A stretch of 64,000 nucleotides of DNA from an uncultured Caulobacter sp. (GCF_947036865.1 NZ_CAMQSF010000014.1:1-64000), one strand, 5' to 3'; counted from the first letter of the stretch, positions 1 through 9,591 are shown. Numbers and translations: made by a program. The notes: a model not told the origin generated them from the letters alone.

Positions 1-786
1 GCCAAGGCCGCCCCGAGCGCCGCGCCCGCCGCCGCCGCTCCGGCCGCCGCCGAGCCGCGCAAGGCGCTGTCGCTGGAGCAGATGGGCATCCCGGCCGGTT
101 CGTACGACCTCGTGCCGCTGGACGGCATGCGCAAGACGATCGCGCGCCGCCTGACCGACAGCTTCCGCGACGTCCCGCACTTCCCGCTGACGATCGACAT
201 CGAGATCGACACGCTGCTGGCCGCGCGGGCCAAGATCAACGGCCTGCTCGAGAAGCAGGGCGTGAAGGTCTCGGTCAACGACATCGTCATCAAGGCCGCC
301 GCCGTGGCCCTGAAGCAGGTGCCGGAGGCCAACGCCAGCTACACGCCCGAAGGCATCGCCCTGCACAAGCATGCCGACATCGCCGTGGCCGTGGCCATCG
401 ACGGCGGCCTGATCACCCCGATCATCCGCGCCGCCGAGACCAAGGGCCTGGCCCAGATCTCGACCGAGATGAAGGACCTGGCCGCCCGGGCCAAGGCCAA
501 GAAGCTGAAGCCCGAGGAGTTCCAGGGCGGCACCTTCTCGGTCAGCAACCTTGGCATGTTCGGCATCAAGGCCTTCTCGTCGATCATCAACGAGCCGCAG
601 GGCGCGATCATGAGCGTCGGGGCCGGCGAACAGCGCCCGGTGGTCAAGAACGGCCAGCTGGCCGTGGCCACCGTGATGACCGTGACCCTGACCTGCGATC
701 ACCGCGTGGTCGACGGGGCCATCGGCGCCAAGTTCCTGGCGGCCTTCAAGCCGCTGATCGAAGAGCCTTTGACCCTGATCGTCTAA
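1..786 (+). CDS. pdhC: Pyruvate dehydrogenase E2 (dihydrolipoamide acetyltransferase), 3' part
   Basis: The frame is open from the first base, so the gene begins upstream of the window and only the last 261 residues are visible. They start with an Ala/Pro-rich flexible linker (about residues 1-20) followed by the complete acyltransferase core. The core ends in the catalytic DHRVVDG signature (about bases 697-717), where the His acts as general base for acetyl transfer from lipoyl-lysine to CoA. The lipoyl and E3-binding domains would lie outside the window. The lpdA gene 580 bp downstream supplies the E3 partner, and lipA further on makes the lipoyl cofactor. A branched-chain or 2-oxoglutarate E2 is less likely given the 'GMRKTIARRL' start of the core and the PDH-type linker, but the missing N-terminus would settle it. 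Confidence 0.9.
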   Translation, partial: AKAAPSAAPAAAAPAAAEPRKALSLEQMGIPAGSYDLVPLDGMRKTIARRLTDSFRDVPHFPLTIDIEIDTLLAARAKINGLLEKQGVKVSVNDIVIKAAAVALKQVPEANASYTPEGIALHKHADIAVAVAIDGGLITPIIRAAETKGLAQISTEMKDLAARAKAKKLKPEEFQGGTFSVSNLGMFGIKAFSSIINEPQGAIMSVGAGEQRPVVKNGQLAVATVMTVTLTCDHRVVDGAIGAKFLAAFKPLIEEPLTLIV

Positions 787-804
787 GGCCAAGGAGGGGC
801 AGGG

Positions 805-1281
805 ATGTCCGTCTACGACTATTCGGCCAAGACGCTGGACGGCCAGGACGCGAGCCTGGCCGACTATCGCGGCCAGGTGCTGCTGATCGTCAACACCGCC
901 AGCAAGTGCGGCTTCACCCCTCAGTACGAGGGGCTGGAGCAGCTGTGGCGGACCTACAAGGACCGCGGCTTCACGGTCCTGGCCTTCCCCTGCAACCAGT
1001 TCGGCGCGCAGGAGCCCGGCGACGCCGCCGAGATCGCCAACTTCTGCTCGCTAACCTACGACGTCACCTTCCCGGTGATGTCGAAGATCGACGTCAATGG
1101 CGAGGGCGCTCATCCGCTGTACCGGTTCCTGAAGAAGGAACAGAAGGGCCTCTTGGGCACCGAGGCGATCAAGTGGAACTTCACCAAGTTCCTGATCGGT
1201 CGCGACGGCGAGGTCGTCGAGCGGTTCGCGCCGACGACCAAGCCCGAAGACCTGAAAGCGGCGATCGAAGCGCTGCTCTGA
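805..1281 (+). CDS. Glutathione peroxidase family thiol peroxidase
   Basis: This 158-residue protein has the normal length for a bacterial GPx and probably reduces hydroperoxides using thioredoxin or glutathione. The peroxidatic Cys35 sits in NTASKCGFTPQY, followed by the FPCNQFG motif with Gln65 and the WNF motif at 124-126, giving the Cys/Gln/Trp/Asn set. Cys81 is in the place of the resolving cysteine seen in thioredoxin-dependent GPx proteins, which favours thioredoxin as donor (inference). The enzyme is the cysteine form, with no selenocysteine. The start has a strong AAGGAGGGG Shine-Dalgarno. The gene lies between pdhC (18 nt upstream) and lpdA, so it may be co-transcribed with the PDH genes. 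Confidence 0.93.
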   Translation: MSVYDYSAKTLDGQDASLADYRGQVLLIVNTASKCGFTPQYEGLEQLWRTYKDRGFTVLAFPCNQFGAQEPGDAAEIANFCSLTYDVTFPVMSKIDVNGEGAHPLYRFLKKEQKGLLGTEAIKWNFTKFLIGRDGEVVERFAPTTKPEDLKAAIEALL

Positions 1282-1362
1282 ATTTCCCCGGACCGATCGC
1301 CTGGATCGGTCGATCGTCGCGCCGCTCCCCCGGCCGACGTCAAAGCTAGGGTAGACAAGACT

Positions 1363-2763
1363 ATGTCCACGGAATTCGATGTCGTCGTCATCGGCGCCGG
1401 TCCTGGCGGCTACGTGGCCGCGATCCGCGCCAGCCAGCTGGGCCTGAAGACGGCCATCGTCGAGCGTGAGAACCTGGGCGGCATCTGCCTGAACTGGGGC
1501 TGCATCCCCACCAAGGCCCTGCTGAAGTCGGGCGAAGTCTATGAGCAACTCTCGCATCTCGGCGGCTACGGCCTGTCGGTGCAAGGCGCGTCGTTCGATT
1601 TCAACAAGATCATCGAGCGCTCGCGGGGCGTGGCCAAGCAGATGTCGGGCGGCATCGCCTTCCTGATGAAGAAGCACAAGATCGAGGTGATCGAGGGCGA
1701 GGCCAAGCTCGAGAAGGGCGATCCGGCCCCGAAGCTCGTCATCGCGCTGAAGGCCGGCGGCAGCCGCACGGTCCAGGCCAAGAACGTCATCCTGGCCACC
1801 GGCGCCCGCGCCCGCGAGATCCCGGCCATCGGCGCGGTCTCTGACGGCGACAAGATCTGGACCTATCGCGATGCCCTGGCGCCCAAGAGCATGCCCAAGT
1901 CGCTGGTCGTCATCGGCTCGGGCGCCATCGGCATCGAGTTCGCCAGCTTCTACCGCGCCCTGGGCGCCGAGGTGACCGTGGTCGAGGCGATCGACCGCAT
2001 CATGCCGGTCGAGGACGAGGAGGTCTCCAAGGCCGCCCAGAAGGCGTTCGAGAAGCGCGGCATCAAGTTCCGCGTCGGCGCCAAGGTCGGCAAGATCGAG
2101 AAGGCCAAGGACGGCGTGGCCGTGACCGTCGAGGCCGGCGGCAAGATCGAGCAGCTGACCGCCGAGAAGTGCATCGTCGCCGTCGGCATCGCGCCGAACA
2201 ACGACGGCCTCGAAGCGCTGGGCCTCAATCTCGATCGCGGCCACGTCGTCACCGACAAGCACTGCCGCACCAACATTCCGGGCCTCTACGCCATCGGCGA
2301 CATCACCGGCGCGCCCTGGTTGGCCCACAAGGCCAGCCACGAAGGCATCCACGCCGCCGAGGCGATCGCCGGCTACAAGACCCCGAACGTCCACTCGCCG
2401 ATCCCGGGCTGCACCTACGCCAACCCGCAGGTCGCCTCGGTCGGCTACACCGAGGCCGGCGCCAAGGCGGCCGGCATCGAGGTCAAGGCCGGCCGCTTCC
2501 CGTTCCGCGTCAACGGCAAGGCCGTGGCGGCGGGCGAGGTCGAGGGCTTCGTCAAGACCGTGTTCGACGCCAAGACCGGCGCGCTGATCGGCGCCCATAT
2601 GATCGGCCACGAGGTCACCGAGATGATCCAGGGCTTCGTCACGGCCATCACCCTGGAAGCCACCGAGGAAGACCTGCACGGCATCGTCTACGCCCACCCG
2701 ACCATGTCGGAGGCCATGCACGAAGCCGCGCTGGACGCCTACGGCCGCGTGCTGCACATCTAG
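1363..2763 (+). CDS. lpdA: Dihydrolipoamide dehydrogenase (E3)
   Basis: This 466-residue FAD flavoprotein reoxidises dihydrolipoamide in the PDH and related 2-oxoacid dehydrogenase complexes, passing electrons to NAD+. It has an N-terminal FAD Rossmann motif GAGPGG (11-16), the redox-active disulphide in GGICLNWGCIPTK (Cys42/Cys47), a second Rossmann motif GSGAIGIEF for NAD, and the C-terminal dimer-interface pair His445/Glu450 in AHPTMSE. Length and motif order are canonical. It lies in the same direction as pdhC and gpx and is followed after 18 nt by an uncharacterised gene. Confidence 0.97.
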   Translation: MSTEFDVVVIGAGPGGYVAAIRASQLGLKTAIVERENLGGICLNWGCIPTKALLKSGEVYEQLSHLGGYGLSVQGASFDFNKIIERSRGVAKQMSGGIAFLMKKHKIEVIEGEAKLEKGDPAPKLVIALKAGGSRTVQAKNVILATGARAREIPAIGAVSDGDKIWTYRDALAPKSMPKSLVVIGSGAIGIEFASFYRALGAEVTVVEAIDRIMPVEDEEVSKAAQKAFEKRGIKFRVGAKVGKIEKAKDGVAVTVEAGGKIEQLTAEKCIVAVGIAPNNDGLEALGLNLDRGHVVTDKHCRTNIPGLYAIGDITGAPWLAHKASHEGIHAAEAIAGYKTPNVHSPIPGCTYANPQVASVGYTEAGAKAAGIEVKAGRFPFRVNGKAVAAGEVEGFVKTVFDAKTGALIGAHMIGHEVTEMIQGFVTAITLEATEEDLHGIVYAHPTMSEAMHEAALDAYGRVLHI

Positions 2764-2781
2764 GACAACTAGGGAGTCTGG

Positions 2782-4245
2782 ATGGCGCGCAAGGCGGCCG
2801 CGACGACGGGTGAGAAACCAGCCAAGGCGCGGAAGGGATCCAAGACGACCCTTTCCGAGGCCAATCTGGTCGACCTGGGTCCCGAGCGCCTGGCCGCCAT
2901 CCTGCTCGACCTTTCCAGCGACAGCCACGTCAAGCGCGTGCTGCGCCTGGAGCTTTTCGCCGAGGCGGGCGGGGAGGGGCTGGCGAGCGAGATCGCCAAG
3001 CGCCTGGCGACCATTGGCAAGTCGCAGTCGCGCATCCACTGGCGCAAGCGGCCGGCCTTCGCCAAGGATCTCGATCTGCATCGCCGGATGATCGAGCGGC
3101 TGGCGCGGGACGACGCCACGGCCGCCTTGGGCTTGATGCTGGATCTGCTGGATCTGGCCACGCCGACCCTGGACCGTCTCAGCCAGATCGAAGGCCCGAT
3201 CGGCGACGTCTTCCTGGCCGCGCGCGACGGCGTCGGCGCCATCGCCGCCCAGGCTCTGCCCGATCCGCTGGCCCTGGCCGACCGCGTCGCGAGCCTGTTG
3301 CGCCACGACGAGTATGCTCAGTTCGGTCCGTTGGTGAACGCCCTGGCGCCGACCCTAGGCGGGACGGGGCGTGACCGGTTACGAAAGACGCTGGAGCAGT
3401 TGCTGGCCGCGCGGCCGACGCGGTCGGCCCACGCCTATGACGCGCGCGGCGCCATCTACAAGGACGCCCTGCGCCGCCTGGCCGACGCCAGCGGCGATGT
3501 CGACGCCTTCGAGGCGACCTTCTCGCCCGAGCTGCGACGCACGCCGCTGGTCGCCGCCGAGATCGGCCGGCGCCTGCTGGCGGCCGGCCGGGCCGAGGAC
3601 GCGCTGGCTACGTTGCAAGCCGGCGCGCCCGGCGACCAGCGCGGCCGGCATCAGAGCTCGCTCGAGGAGCGCGCGACCTGGGAAGACGTGATGCTGGAGG
3701 CGCTGGAAGCCACCGGCCACCGCGACGAAGCCCAGAAGCGCCGCTGGACCGAGTTCGAGCGCACGCTGTCGATCCCCCGCCTGCGGACCTATCTGAAGGG
3801 CCTGCCGGACTTCGATGATGTCGAGGCCGAGGATCAGGCCAAGGCGGTCGCCCGGCGCTTTCCCCGCTTCGACATGGCCTTGGCGTTCCTGGTCTCGTGG
3901 CCCGACCTGCCGGCCGCCTCGCGCCTGGTGCTCGAACGCGCAGGCGAGATCAGCGGCGCGGACGACACCCTGATCGCCGAGGCCGCGCGCCGGCTGGAGG
4001 GGAGCTATCCGCTGGCCGCGACCCTGCTGCTGCGCGCGTCCATCCAGTACGTGCTGACCTATGGCGTGGCGACCCGCTACGCCGACGCCGCCCGCCAGCT
4101 GCTGGAGGCCGAGTCGCTGGCGGCGATGATCGGCGACTTCGGCGAATATCCCGACCACGCCGCCTTCGTCGCCGACCTGCGGGCCATGCACGGGCGCAAG
4201 CACGGCTTCCGCGCCGAGGTCGAGGCCCTCGGGGCGGTGTTTTAA
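2782..4245 (+). CDS. Uncharacterised DUF6880-like protein
   Basis: This 487-residue soluble protein has no signal peptide and no membrane segment. The N-terminus is basic (MARKAAATTGEKPAKARKGS), and the rest looks almost entirely helical with many Ala/Leu/Arg/Glu repeats of the kind seen in TPR-like or HEAT-like alpha-solenoids. No catalytic motif was recognised. The DUF6880 assignment is from memory of similar alphaproteobacterial proteins and is tentative. The start is 18 nt after lpdA with an AGGGAG ribosome site, suggesting it belongs to the lpdA transcript. Its TAA stop overlaps the stop of the convergent AMP-ligase gene within a shared TTAA at 4242-4245. Confidence 0.75.
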   Translation: MARKAAATTGEKPAKARKGSKTTLSEANLVDLGPERLAAILLDLSSDSHVKRVLRLELFAEAGGEGLASEIAKRLATIGKSQSRIHWRKRPAFAKDLDLHRRMIERLARDDATAALGLMLDLLDLATPTLDRLSQIEGPIGDVFLAARDGVGAIAAQALPDPLALADRVASLLRHDEYAQFGPLVNALAPTLGGTGRDRLRKTLEQLLAARPTRSAHAYDARGAIYKDALRRLADASGDVDAFEATFSPELRRTPLVAAEIGRRLLAAGRAEDALATLQAGAPGDQRGRHQSSLEERATWEDVMLEALEATGHRDEAQKRRWTEFERTLSIPRLRTYLKGLPDFDDVEAEDQAKAVARRFPRFDMALAFLVSWPDLPAASRLVLERAGEISGADDTLIAEAARRLEGSYPLAATLLLRASIQYVLTYGVATRYADAARQLLEAESLAAMIGDFGEYPDHAAFVADLRAMHGRKHGFRAEVEALGAVF

Positions 4246-5795
4246 GCCGCCCGCGCGTCCGTCTCGGCCATCCGCTGGATGGCGACATAGTCCGTCTTGC
4301 CGCTGCCCAGCACCGGCACCTCGGTGACCTTGAGGATCTTGCGCGGCACGGCCAATTCGGGCGCGCCGATCGTCTGGGCGTGCGCCACCAGCGGCCCGAC
4401 GTCGGCGTCTGGACGGTCGGTGATCAAAACAAGCTTCTCGCCCTTCTTCTTGTCGGGCATCGAGATGACCGCGTGACGGCCATCGGGCCAGACGGCCGAG
4501 GCCAGGTCCTCGGCGGCCGTCAGGGAGACCATCTCGCCGCCGATCTTGGCGAAGCGCTTCACACGGCCCTTGATCGTGATCCACAGATCGTCGGTGACCG
4601 TGACCACGTCGCCGGTGTCGTGCCAGCCGCCCTCTGGCGCATCGACGCCGCCGTCCTCGCGCAGATAGCCGGCCATGATGTTCGGGCCGCGCACCAGGAG
4701 GCGTCCGCCTTCCGGAATGCCCTCGACCGGTTCGATCTTCCACTCCTGCCCGGGGAGCAGGCCGCCGACCGTGCCCCGGCGGTTGTCGTCGGGCTTGTTG
4801 ACCGCGATGACCGGCGCCGCCTCGGTGGCGCCATAGCCTTCCAGCACGGGCACGCCGCCGAACTTCTCGGCGATCAGGTTGTGGGTCTCCTCGCGGACCT
4901 TCTCGGCGCCGCAGACGATGAAGCGCAGTCCCGAGAGCTCGTCGCTTTCCGCCGCGCGGGCGTACTGGTTGACGAAGGTGTCGGTGGCCAGCAGCACCGA
5001 GGCGCCGGCGTCCTTCAGCAGCGGCGGAATCTGCTTGGTGTGCAGCGGCGACGGATACTGGAACGCCTTCATGCCGGTCAGCATCGGCAGGATCACCCCG
5101 CCGGTCAGGCCGAAGCAGTGGAAGACGGGCAGGGGGTTGAAGAACACCCACGCGGGATCCAGCGCGATATGCGCGGCGATCTGCATGGCGTTCTGAACCA
5201 GGTTCTCCTGGGTCAGCACCACCCCGCGCGGCGCGCCGAAGCTGCCGGAGGTGAACAGCACGACCCCGGTGTCGGAAGGCTTGGCCGGATGGCGGAAACG
5301 GCGCGGAAAGAAGCCGGCCGCGGCGGCGAACAGCTTGTCGCCAAACCCGATCGTCGCCCGAACGTCCTCGAGATAGGTGACCTCGGCCGTCTCGCTGATC
5401 GCGTCGACGATATCGTGCAGCTTGCCCAGCTCGATGAACTTGTGAGCCGTCAGCACCCGCTTGACCTTGGCCAGCTTGCAAGCGGCCTTGATGTTCCGCA
5501 GCCCCGCCGTGAAGTTCAGCATGGTCGGCACGCGGCCGAAGGCGTGAAGCGCGAAGAAGGTCACCACCGAGCCCGCGCCGGAGGGCAGCAGAACGCCGAC
5601 GTTCTCGCCGGGTTCGGTCACGGCCGCGATCTTGCGGCCCAACGCGAAGCTGGCCCGGATCACGTCCGTATAGGTGAGCGGATTGCGATCCTGGTCCTCC
5701 AGGATCGGCTTTTTGGCCCCGTATGTGTCGCGGGCGTCGATAAGGGCGTCGAACAGGGCCTTGTGGCCGTTACGCGCGTCGTAAGCTACCGGCAT
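4242..5795 (-). CDS. AMP-dependent acyl-CoA/acyl-ACP synthetase
   Basis: This 517-residue ANL-superfamily adenylating enzyme activates a fatty or aryl acid with ATP. The P-loop-like A3 motif appears as LFTSGSFGAPRGVVLT, the A5 motif as GYGATEAAP, the hinge region as WHDTGDVV, and the C-terminal lysine motif near GSGKTDYVA. Overall it resembles the acyl-ACP synthetase half of the bifunctional Aas phospholipid-recycling enzyme, which is an inference. The ATG at 5795 follows a GGGGAGG site. An upstream in-frame extension to 5876 exists but lacks family-like sequence. It is convergent with the preceding gene. Confidence 0.85.
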   Translation of the reverse strand: MPVAYDARNGHKALFDALIDARDTYGAKKPILEDQDRNPLTYTDVIRASFALGRKIAAVTEPGENVGVLLPSGAGSVVTFFALHAFGRVPTMLNFTAGLRNIKAACKLAKVKRVLTAHKFIELGKLHDIVDAISETAEVTYLEDVRATIGFGDKLFAAAAGFFPRRFRHPAKPSDTGVVLFTSGSFGAPRGVVLTQENLVQNAMQIAAHIALDPAWVFFNPLPVFHCFGLTGGVILPMLTGMKAFQYPSPLHTKQIPPLLKDAGASVLLATDTFVNQYARAAESDELSGLRFIVCGAEKVREETHNLIAEKFGGVPVLEGYGATEAAPVIAVNKPDDNRRGTVGGLLPGQEWKIEPVEGIPEGGRLLVRGPNIMAGYLREDGGVDAPEGGWHDTGDVVTVTDDLWITIKGRVKRFAKIGGEMVSLTAAEDLASAVWPDGRHAVISMPDKKKGEKLVLITDRPDADVGPLVAHAQTIGAPELAVPRKILKVTEVPVLGSGKTDYVAIQRMAETDARAA

Positions 5796-5898
5796 CCCGG
5801 CGAAACCTCCCCGAAAAGCGATGACCGCTTTCGTTCGTTGAACGCGGAGTCTGCCGAGGAAGGTCCAGCTTTGCAAGAAAGAGTCACAAACCGTGAGC

Positions 5899-6960
5899 TC
5901 AGCCCTTGCCGCCCGCGCCTTTGGCGGTGATCCGCGCCCGGGTGAAATCCTCGATCGCGGCCAGCCACGGGCCGCGAACGGCGTCCGATTCCAGGTGTAG
6001 CGCGTGCCCCGCGCGAGGGTCGCGGACCTCTCGACAGGCGGGCATCGCGGCGCAGAGCCGGGTCTGAGGGCCGGCGGTGGCCACCCTGTCGTCGCCGGCG
6101 GTCAGCATCAGGGTCGGCGCGGTCGCCTTCTTCACCTCGCGCGCGGCGGCCTCGGACGCGTCGAAGAAGGCCGCGTACCAGCCAAGGCTGCGGCCGCCCA
6201 TCCGCAGGTCGGGATTGGCCAGCATCCAGGCCGCCCGCACCTTGCCGCGCGTTGCGTCGTGCGTGAGGCCGGCCTGAGCGTCGTCGGGGCCCTCGCGCCG
6301 CCAGCCGGGCTGGCCCGGGGCGCGGACCCAGCCCAGGTGAAGCGCGCGCATCGCCGGCGTGAATTTGGCGAACTCCGCCCGTGAGCGCGGCAGGGTTTTC
6401 AGGCCGAAGGCGGGCGTGGAGAGGATCAGGCCGTCCATGGCCAGGCCCTCCTGCGCCGCGCGCAGGGCGACGAGGCCGCCTTCGCCATGGCCCAGCAGGA
6501 CCAGAGGCGCGCCGGCCGCCGGCCGGATCACGCCCTTCACCAGGCCCTTGGTCGCGGCGACGTCGGGCGCGAAGCTCTCGACATGGCCAAGGTCTCGCCA
6601 GGGCGTCGCCCGCTCCGAGCCGCCTTGGCCGTCGCGCTCCAGGACCCAGACCGAATAGCCCTGGTCCACGAGTTCGGCCACGGTTTCGAACCAGACCTCG
6701 GCGCTCTCGCCATAGCCCGTCAGGATCAGGATCGTGGCCTTGGGGGCGGTCGGCGGCGCGGTGACGCCGTAGCGCTGGGCGCGGCCGTCCCCGCTGCGGA
6801 CATAGCCCCAGGCCCAGCCCGGCGGCGGATAGAAACGGACCCCCAGGGCCGGCGGCGTCCGGGTCTCGGCGAACGGCGCGCGCGCGCCGCCGTCGCCGCA
6901 GGCGGAGACGGTCAGGACGGGGACGAGGGCCAGGAGAACGGCGAGGAGGCGGCGACGCAT
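5899..6960 (-). CDS. Alpha/beta-hydrolase lipoprotein (lysophospholipase-like), nucleophile substituted
   Basis: This 353-residue protein has an N-terminal lipoprotein signal (VSAC, Cys21), so it is probably membrane-anchored. The fold matches the serine aminopeptidase/monoglyceride-lipase group: the oxyanion region TGYGES is at 81-86, the nucleophile elbow at 157-162, the Asp motif is TAGDD and the His motif is AGHALHLES near the C-terminus. The elbow reads GHGEGG where GHSxGG is expected, so the catalytic Ser is Gly159 (codon GGC against AGC). Asp and His are retained. The protein may be a pseudoenzyme, use another nucleophile, or carry a strain-specific change. It is divergent from lipA. 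Confidence 0.82.
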   Translation of the reverse strand: MRRRLLAVLLALVPVLTVSACGDGGARAPFAETRTPPALGVRFYPPPGWAWGYVRSGDGRAQRYGVTAPPTAPKATILILTGYGESAEVWFETVAELVDQGYSVWVLERDGQGGSERATPWRDLGHVESFAPDVAATKGLVKGVIRPAAGAPLVLLGHGEGGLVALRAAQEGLAMDGLILSTPAFGLKTLPRSRAEFAKFTPAMRALHLGWVRAPGQPGWRREGPDDAQAGLTHDATRGKVRAAWMLANPDLRMGGRSLGWYAAFFDASEAAAREVKKATAPTLMLTAGDDRVATAGPQTRLCAAMPACREVRDPRAGHALHLESDAVRGPWLAAIEDFTRARITAKGAGGKG

Positions 6961-7042
6961 ATGCCGCAGTCATTTCGCGCCTCGCGGCCTTAAGCAAGAT
7001 CGAGCGCTTGATCCAGCGGGCAAGAAGACCGATTTAGGCGCC

Positions 7043-8020
7043 ATGGCCACGGTGATCGACACCCTCAAGGCGCGCGGCCCGGAAGACCGGGCGGCGCGTC
7101 ACCCCGAAAAGCAGAACCGTCCGGACACGCCCGTGCTCCGCAAGCCCGAGTGGCTGCGCGTCCGCGCGCCAGGCTCGGGTCAGTACAACGAGACCAAGGG
7201 CATCGTGCGCGAGCACAAGCTGCATACGGTCTGCGAGGAGGCGGCCTGTCCGAACATCGGCGAGTGCTGGAGCCAGAAGCACGCGACCATGATGATCATG
7301 GGCGAGATCTGCACCCGCGCCTGCGCCTTCTGCAACGTCACCACGGGCCTGCCGACCCAGCTGGATCCCGATGAGCCGCGCCGCGTGGCCGAGGCCGTCG
7401 CCAAGATGGGCCTCAAGCACGTGGTCATCACCTCGGTGGACCGCGACGACCTGATCGACGGCGGCGCGCGGCATTTCGCCGAGGTCGTCACCGCCATCCG
7501 CGCCGCCGCGCCGGGCACGACGATCGAGATCCTGACCCCGGACTTCCTGCGCAAGGACGGGGCCGAGGACGTGGTGATCGACGCCAAGCCCGACGTCTTC
7601 AACCACAATCTCGAGACCGTGCCGCGGCTCTATCTGAAGATCCGCCCCGGCGCCCGCTACTACAATTCCCTGCGCCTGCTCGATCGGGTGAAGCAGCGCG
7701 ATCCCTCCCAGTTCACCAAGTCCGGCCTGATGGTCGGTCTGGGCGAGACCAAGGAGGAGGTCATGCAGGTGATGGACGACATGCGCTCGGCCGGGGTCGA
7801 CTTCATCACCATCGGCCAGTACCTGCAGCCGACCCGCAAGCACGCGGCGATCGACCGGTTCGTGACGCCCGAGGAGTTCAAGGCCTACGAGGCCATCGCC
7901 CGGGCCAAGGGCTTCCTGATGGTGTCGTCGAGTCCGCTGACCCGCTCGTCGCACCATGCCGGCGACGACTTCGCCAAGCTGCAGGCGGCGCGGCGCGCGC
8001 TCGACGCTCGCTCGGCCTGA
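7043..8020 (+). CDS. lipA: Lipoyl synthase
   Basis: This 325-residue radical-SAM enzyme inserts two sulfurs into octanoyl groups on E2 and GcvH proteins. Both iron-sulfur clusters are visible: the auxiliary cluster cysteines Cys64, Cys69 and Cys75 in [12 protein letters not shown], and the SAM-binding CxxxCxxC at Cys90, Cys94 and Cys97. The C-terminal RSSHHAGDD sequence, which carries the serine ligand of the auxiliary cluster, is present. The ribosome site before the ATG is weak. The following RatA-like gene starts 4 nt after the stop, an arrangement typical of alphaproteobacteria. Confidence 0.98.
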   Translation: MATVIDTLKARGPEDRAARHPEKQNRPDTPVLRKPEWLRVRAPGSGQYNETKGIVREHKLHTVCEEAACPNIGECWSQKHATMMIMGEICTRACAFCNVTTGLPTQLDPDEPRRVAEAVAKMGLKHVVITSVDRDDLIDGGARHFAEVVTAIRAAAPGTTIEILTPDFLRKDGAEDVVIDAKPDVFNHNLETVPRLYLKIRPGARYYNSLRLLDRVKQRDPSQFTKSGLMVGLGETKEEVMQVMDDMRSAGVDFITIGQYLQPTRKHAAIDRFVTPEEFKAYEAIARAKGFLMVSSSPLTRSSHHAGDDFAKLQAARRALDARSA

Positions 8021-8023
8021 GCC

Positions 8024-8476
8024 GTGCACCGCCATGCCGTCACGCGCGTCTTGCCTTACGCGCCCGAGCAGCTGTTCGAGCTCGTCGGCGACGTCGACGC
8101 CTATCCGAGTTTCGTGCCGTGGATCACCGGCATGCGGACCTGGAACGGCCGCGTGGACGGGGCGGTGAGCACCGTCGACGCCGAGGCTCAGGTCGGGTTC
8201 TCGTTCCTGAAAGAGAAGTTCGCCACCCGGGTTCGCCGCGATCGCGAGGCGCTGACCATCGACGTCAGCCTGCTCTACGGCCCGTTCAAGCGCCTCGCCA
8301 ACGGCTGGCGCTTCGTGGCGGAGGGGGAGGCGACACGCGTGGAGTTCGTCATCGACTTCGCCTTCAAGTCGGTGATGCTGGACGCGCTGCTGGCGGCCAA
8401 TATCGACAAGGCGGCCCACAAGCTGATCGCGTGCTTCGAGGATCGGGCGCGGCGGATCTACGGGTCGAAAGTCTAG
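8024..8476 (+). CDS. RatA/Coq10-like START-domain protein
   Basis: This 150-residue single-domain protein of the polyketide-cyclase/Coq10 START-like family starts at a GTG codon 4 nt after lipA. The N-terminus (HAVTRVLPYAPEQLFELV, then YPSFVPW) is the typical family opening, and the DFAFKS segment near residue 110 is also characteristic. Coq10 homologues bind ubiquinone or its precursors. RatA of E. coli is reported to affect ribosome association, but no toxin partner is seen here, so a respiratory-lipid role is preferred. Its TAG stop shares a CTAG palindrome with the convergent FUSC gene. Confidence 0.88.
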   Translation: MHRHAVTRVLPYAPEQLFELVGDVDAYPSFVPWITGMRTWNGRVDGAVSTVDAEAQVGFSFLKEKFATRVRRDREALTIDVSLLYGPFKRLANGWRFVAEGEATRVEFVIDFAFKSVMLDALLAANIDKAAHKLIACFEDRARRIYGSKV

Positions 8477-9591
8477 TCCTTCTTCGCGACCGCTTCCTCG
8501 ATCCGTTCCTCGAAGTCGCCGAGGTTGCCGAACAGGTTCTCGACCGCGAAGACGAGGCCGAACACGCGGGCGGCGTCGTCGAATTCCAGGTCCCGCGTCA
8601 CGCCCTCCCGCCGCAGCGCCTCGACCGCGCCCTGAAACGCCTGGTGCGCGCTGGCGAAGGCCAGGCGGTCCGGTCTCGGGCCGTCGGCCAGCAGCGCCGC
8701 CGACGCGCGCAGAAAGGCGGCGCTGGCCTCCAGCATGTCCGCCGCCGCCGGGGCGAGGCCGGGCGCGGGCAAGGGCGCTTGCAAGGTCCGCCCCACCATC
8801 ACCGTGTCGTTGCGCAGACGCCAGAGCGTGCGGGGCACGGCTTCGGAGATCGAGCGATCGCTGAGCTTGCTGGCGCTTTCACGGTCGGCCTCGGTCATGG
8901 CGCCCTGCAACCTGGCCAGCGCGGCGCGCAGCTCGTCCTGAGCCTTGAGATTGTCGACCGGACCCGCCGTTCCCCGCAGGATCGCCACGTGATTGTCCAG
9001 GACCTGGGCCTCGAGGTTCGCGATCTTCTGGACGCTGGCGACGACCGAGGCGTGGGCGCGGGCTGGGAAGATCAGCAAGGTGGCGGCCACGCCGACCACG
9101 CTGCCGACCGTGATCTCGGCCACCCGGAACCAGGCGGTCGTCAGCGGATCGAAATGGGTCGAGGTCCCGCCGATCAGCATGATCACCGCCGTCACCGGCG
9201 CGACCTTGAGCGCGGGCCGCATCGACACCACAAAGGACAACAAGGCCACCGTGACGCACAGGATCACCCCGCCGAAGTCGGGCCAACGGGCGTGAAAATA
9301 CGCCGCCGCCGCCCCGGCCAGCGCGCCGACCACCGTGCCCATGAACCGCTCGACCGACGCCGTGATCGTCGCGCCGAGGCTGGATTGCACGACGATCACC
9401 GCGGTGAACACCGCCCAATAGCCCTGCGGCGGACGCAGCAGGGTGGCCAGGGCGAAGGCCGCGCCAACCGCGGCCGACACGCGGATCGCGTGACGAATCT
9501 CGGTCTGACGCGCGGCGGCGGCCTTCAGCGCCGTGCGCGGCAGCGCAACGCCCGTGAAGCGCCTCCAGTCGCCGGGCGTCGGCTCGGCCAT
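8473..9591 (-). CDS. FUSC-family inner-membrane protein
   Basis: This 372-residue protein has about six transmembrane helices in the first half (roughly residues 35-175) and a soluble helical second half. The segment PPQGYWAVFTAVIVVQSS is the hallmark first-repeat sequence of the FUSC/YccS/aromatic-acid-efflux family. At this length it is a half-size member; full-length relatives carry two such halves. The substrate is unknown. Start and neighbour are tightly packed: its ATG follows the cinA stop directly, so the ispDF-cinA-FUSC order reads as one minus-strand operon. Confidence 0.83.
   Translation of the reverse strand: MAEPTPGDWRRFTGVALPRTALKAAAARQTEIRHAIRVSAAVGAAFALATLLRPPQGYWAVFTAVIVVQSSLGATITASVERFMGTVVGALAGAAAAYFHARWPDFGGVILCVTVALLSFVVSMRPALKVAPVTAVIMLIGGTSTHFDPLTTAWFRVAEITVGSVVGVAATLLIFPARAHASVVASVQKIANLEAQVLDNHVAILRGTAGPVDNLKAQDELRAALARLQGAMTEADRESASKLSDRSISEAVPRTLWRLRNDTVMVGRTLQAPLPAPGLAPAAADMLEASAAFLRASAALLADGPRPDRLAFASAHQAFQGAVEALRREGVTRDLEFDDAARVFGLVFAVENLFGNLGDFEERIEEAVAKKD

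Noticed and set aside
1051..3306. 751-residue minus-strand ORF across gpx, lpdA and the DUF6880-like gene
   Set aside because: It is the reverse-frame shadow of GC-rich genes; the translation has low-complexity Asp/Gly/Leu/Arg composition and no domain, while the plus-strand genes are convincing.
8024..8476. RatA toxin of a toxin-antitoxin module
   Set aside because: No antitoxin gene is adjacent, and the position after lipA matches the housekeeping Coq10-like gene.
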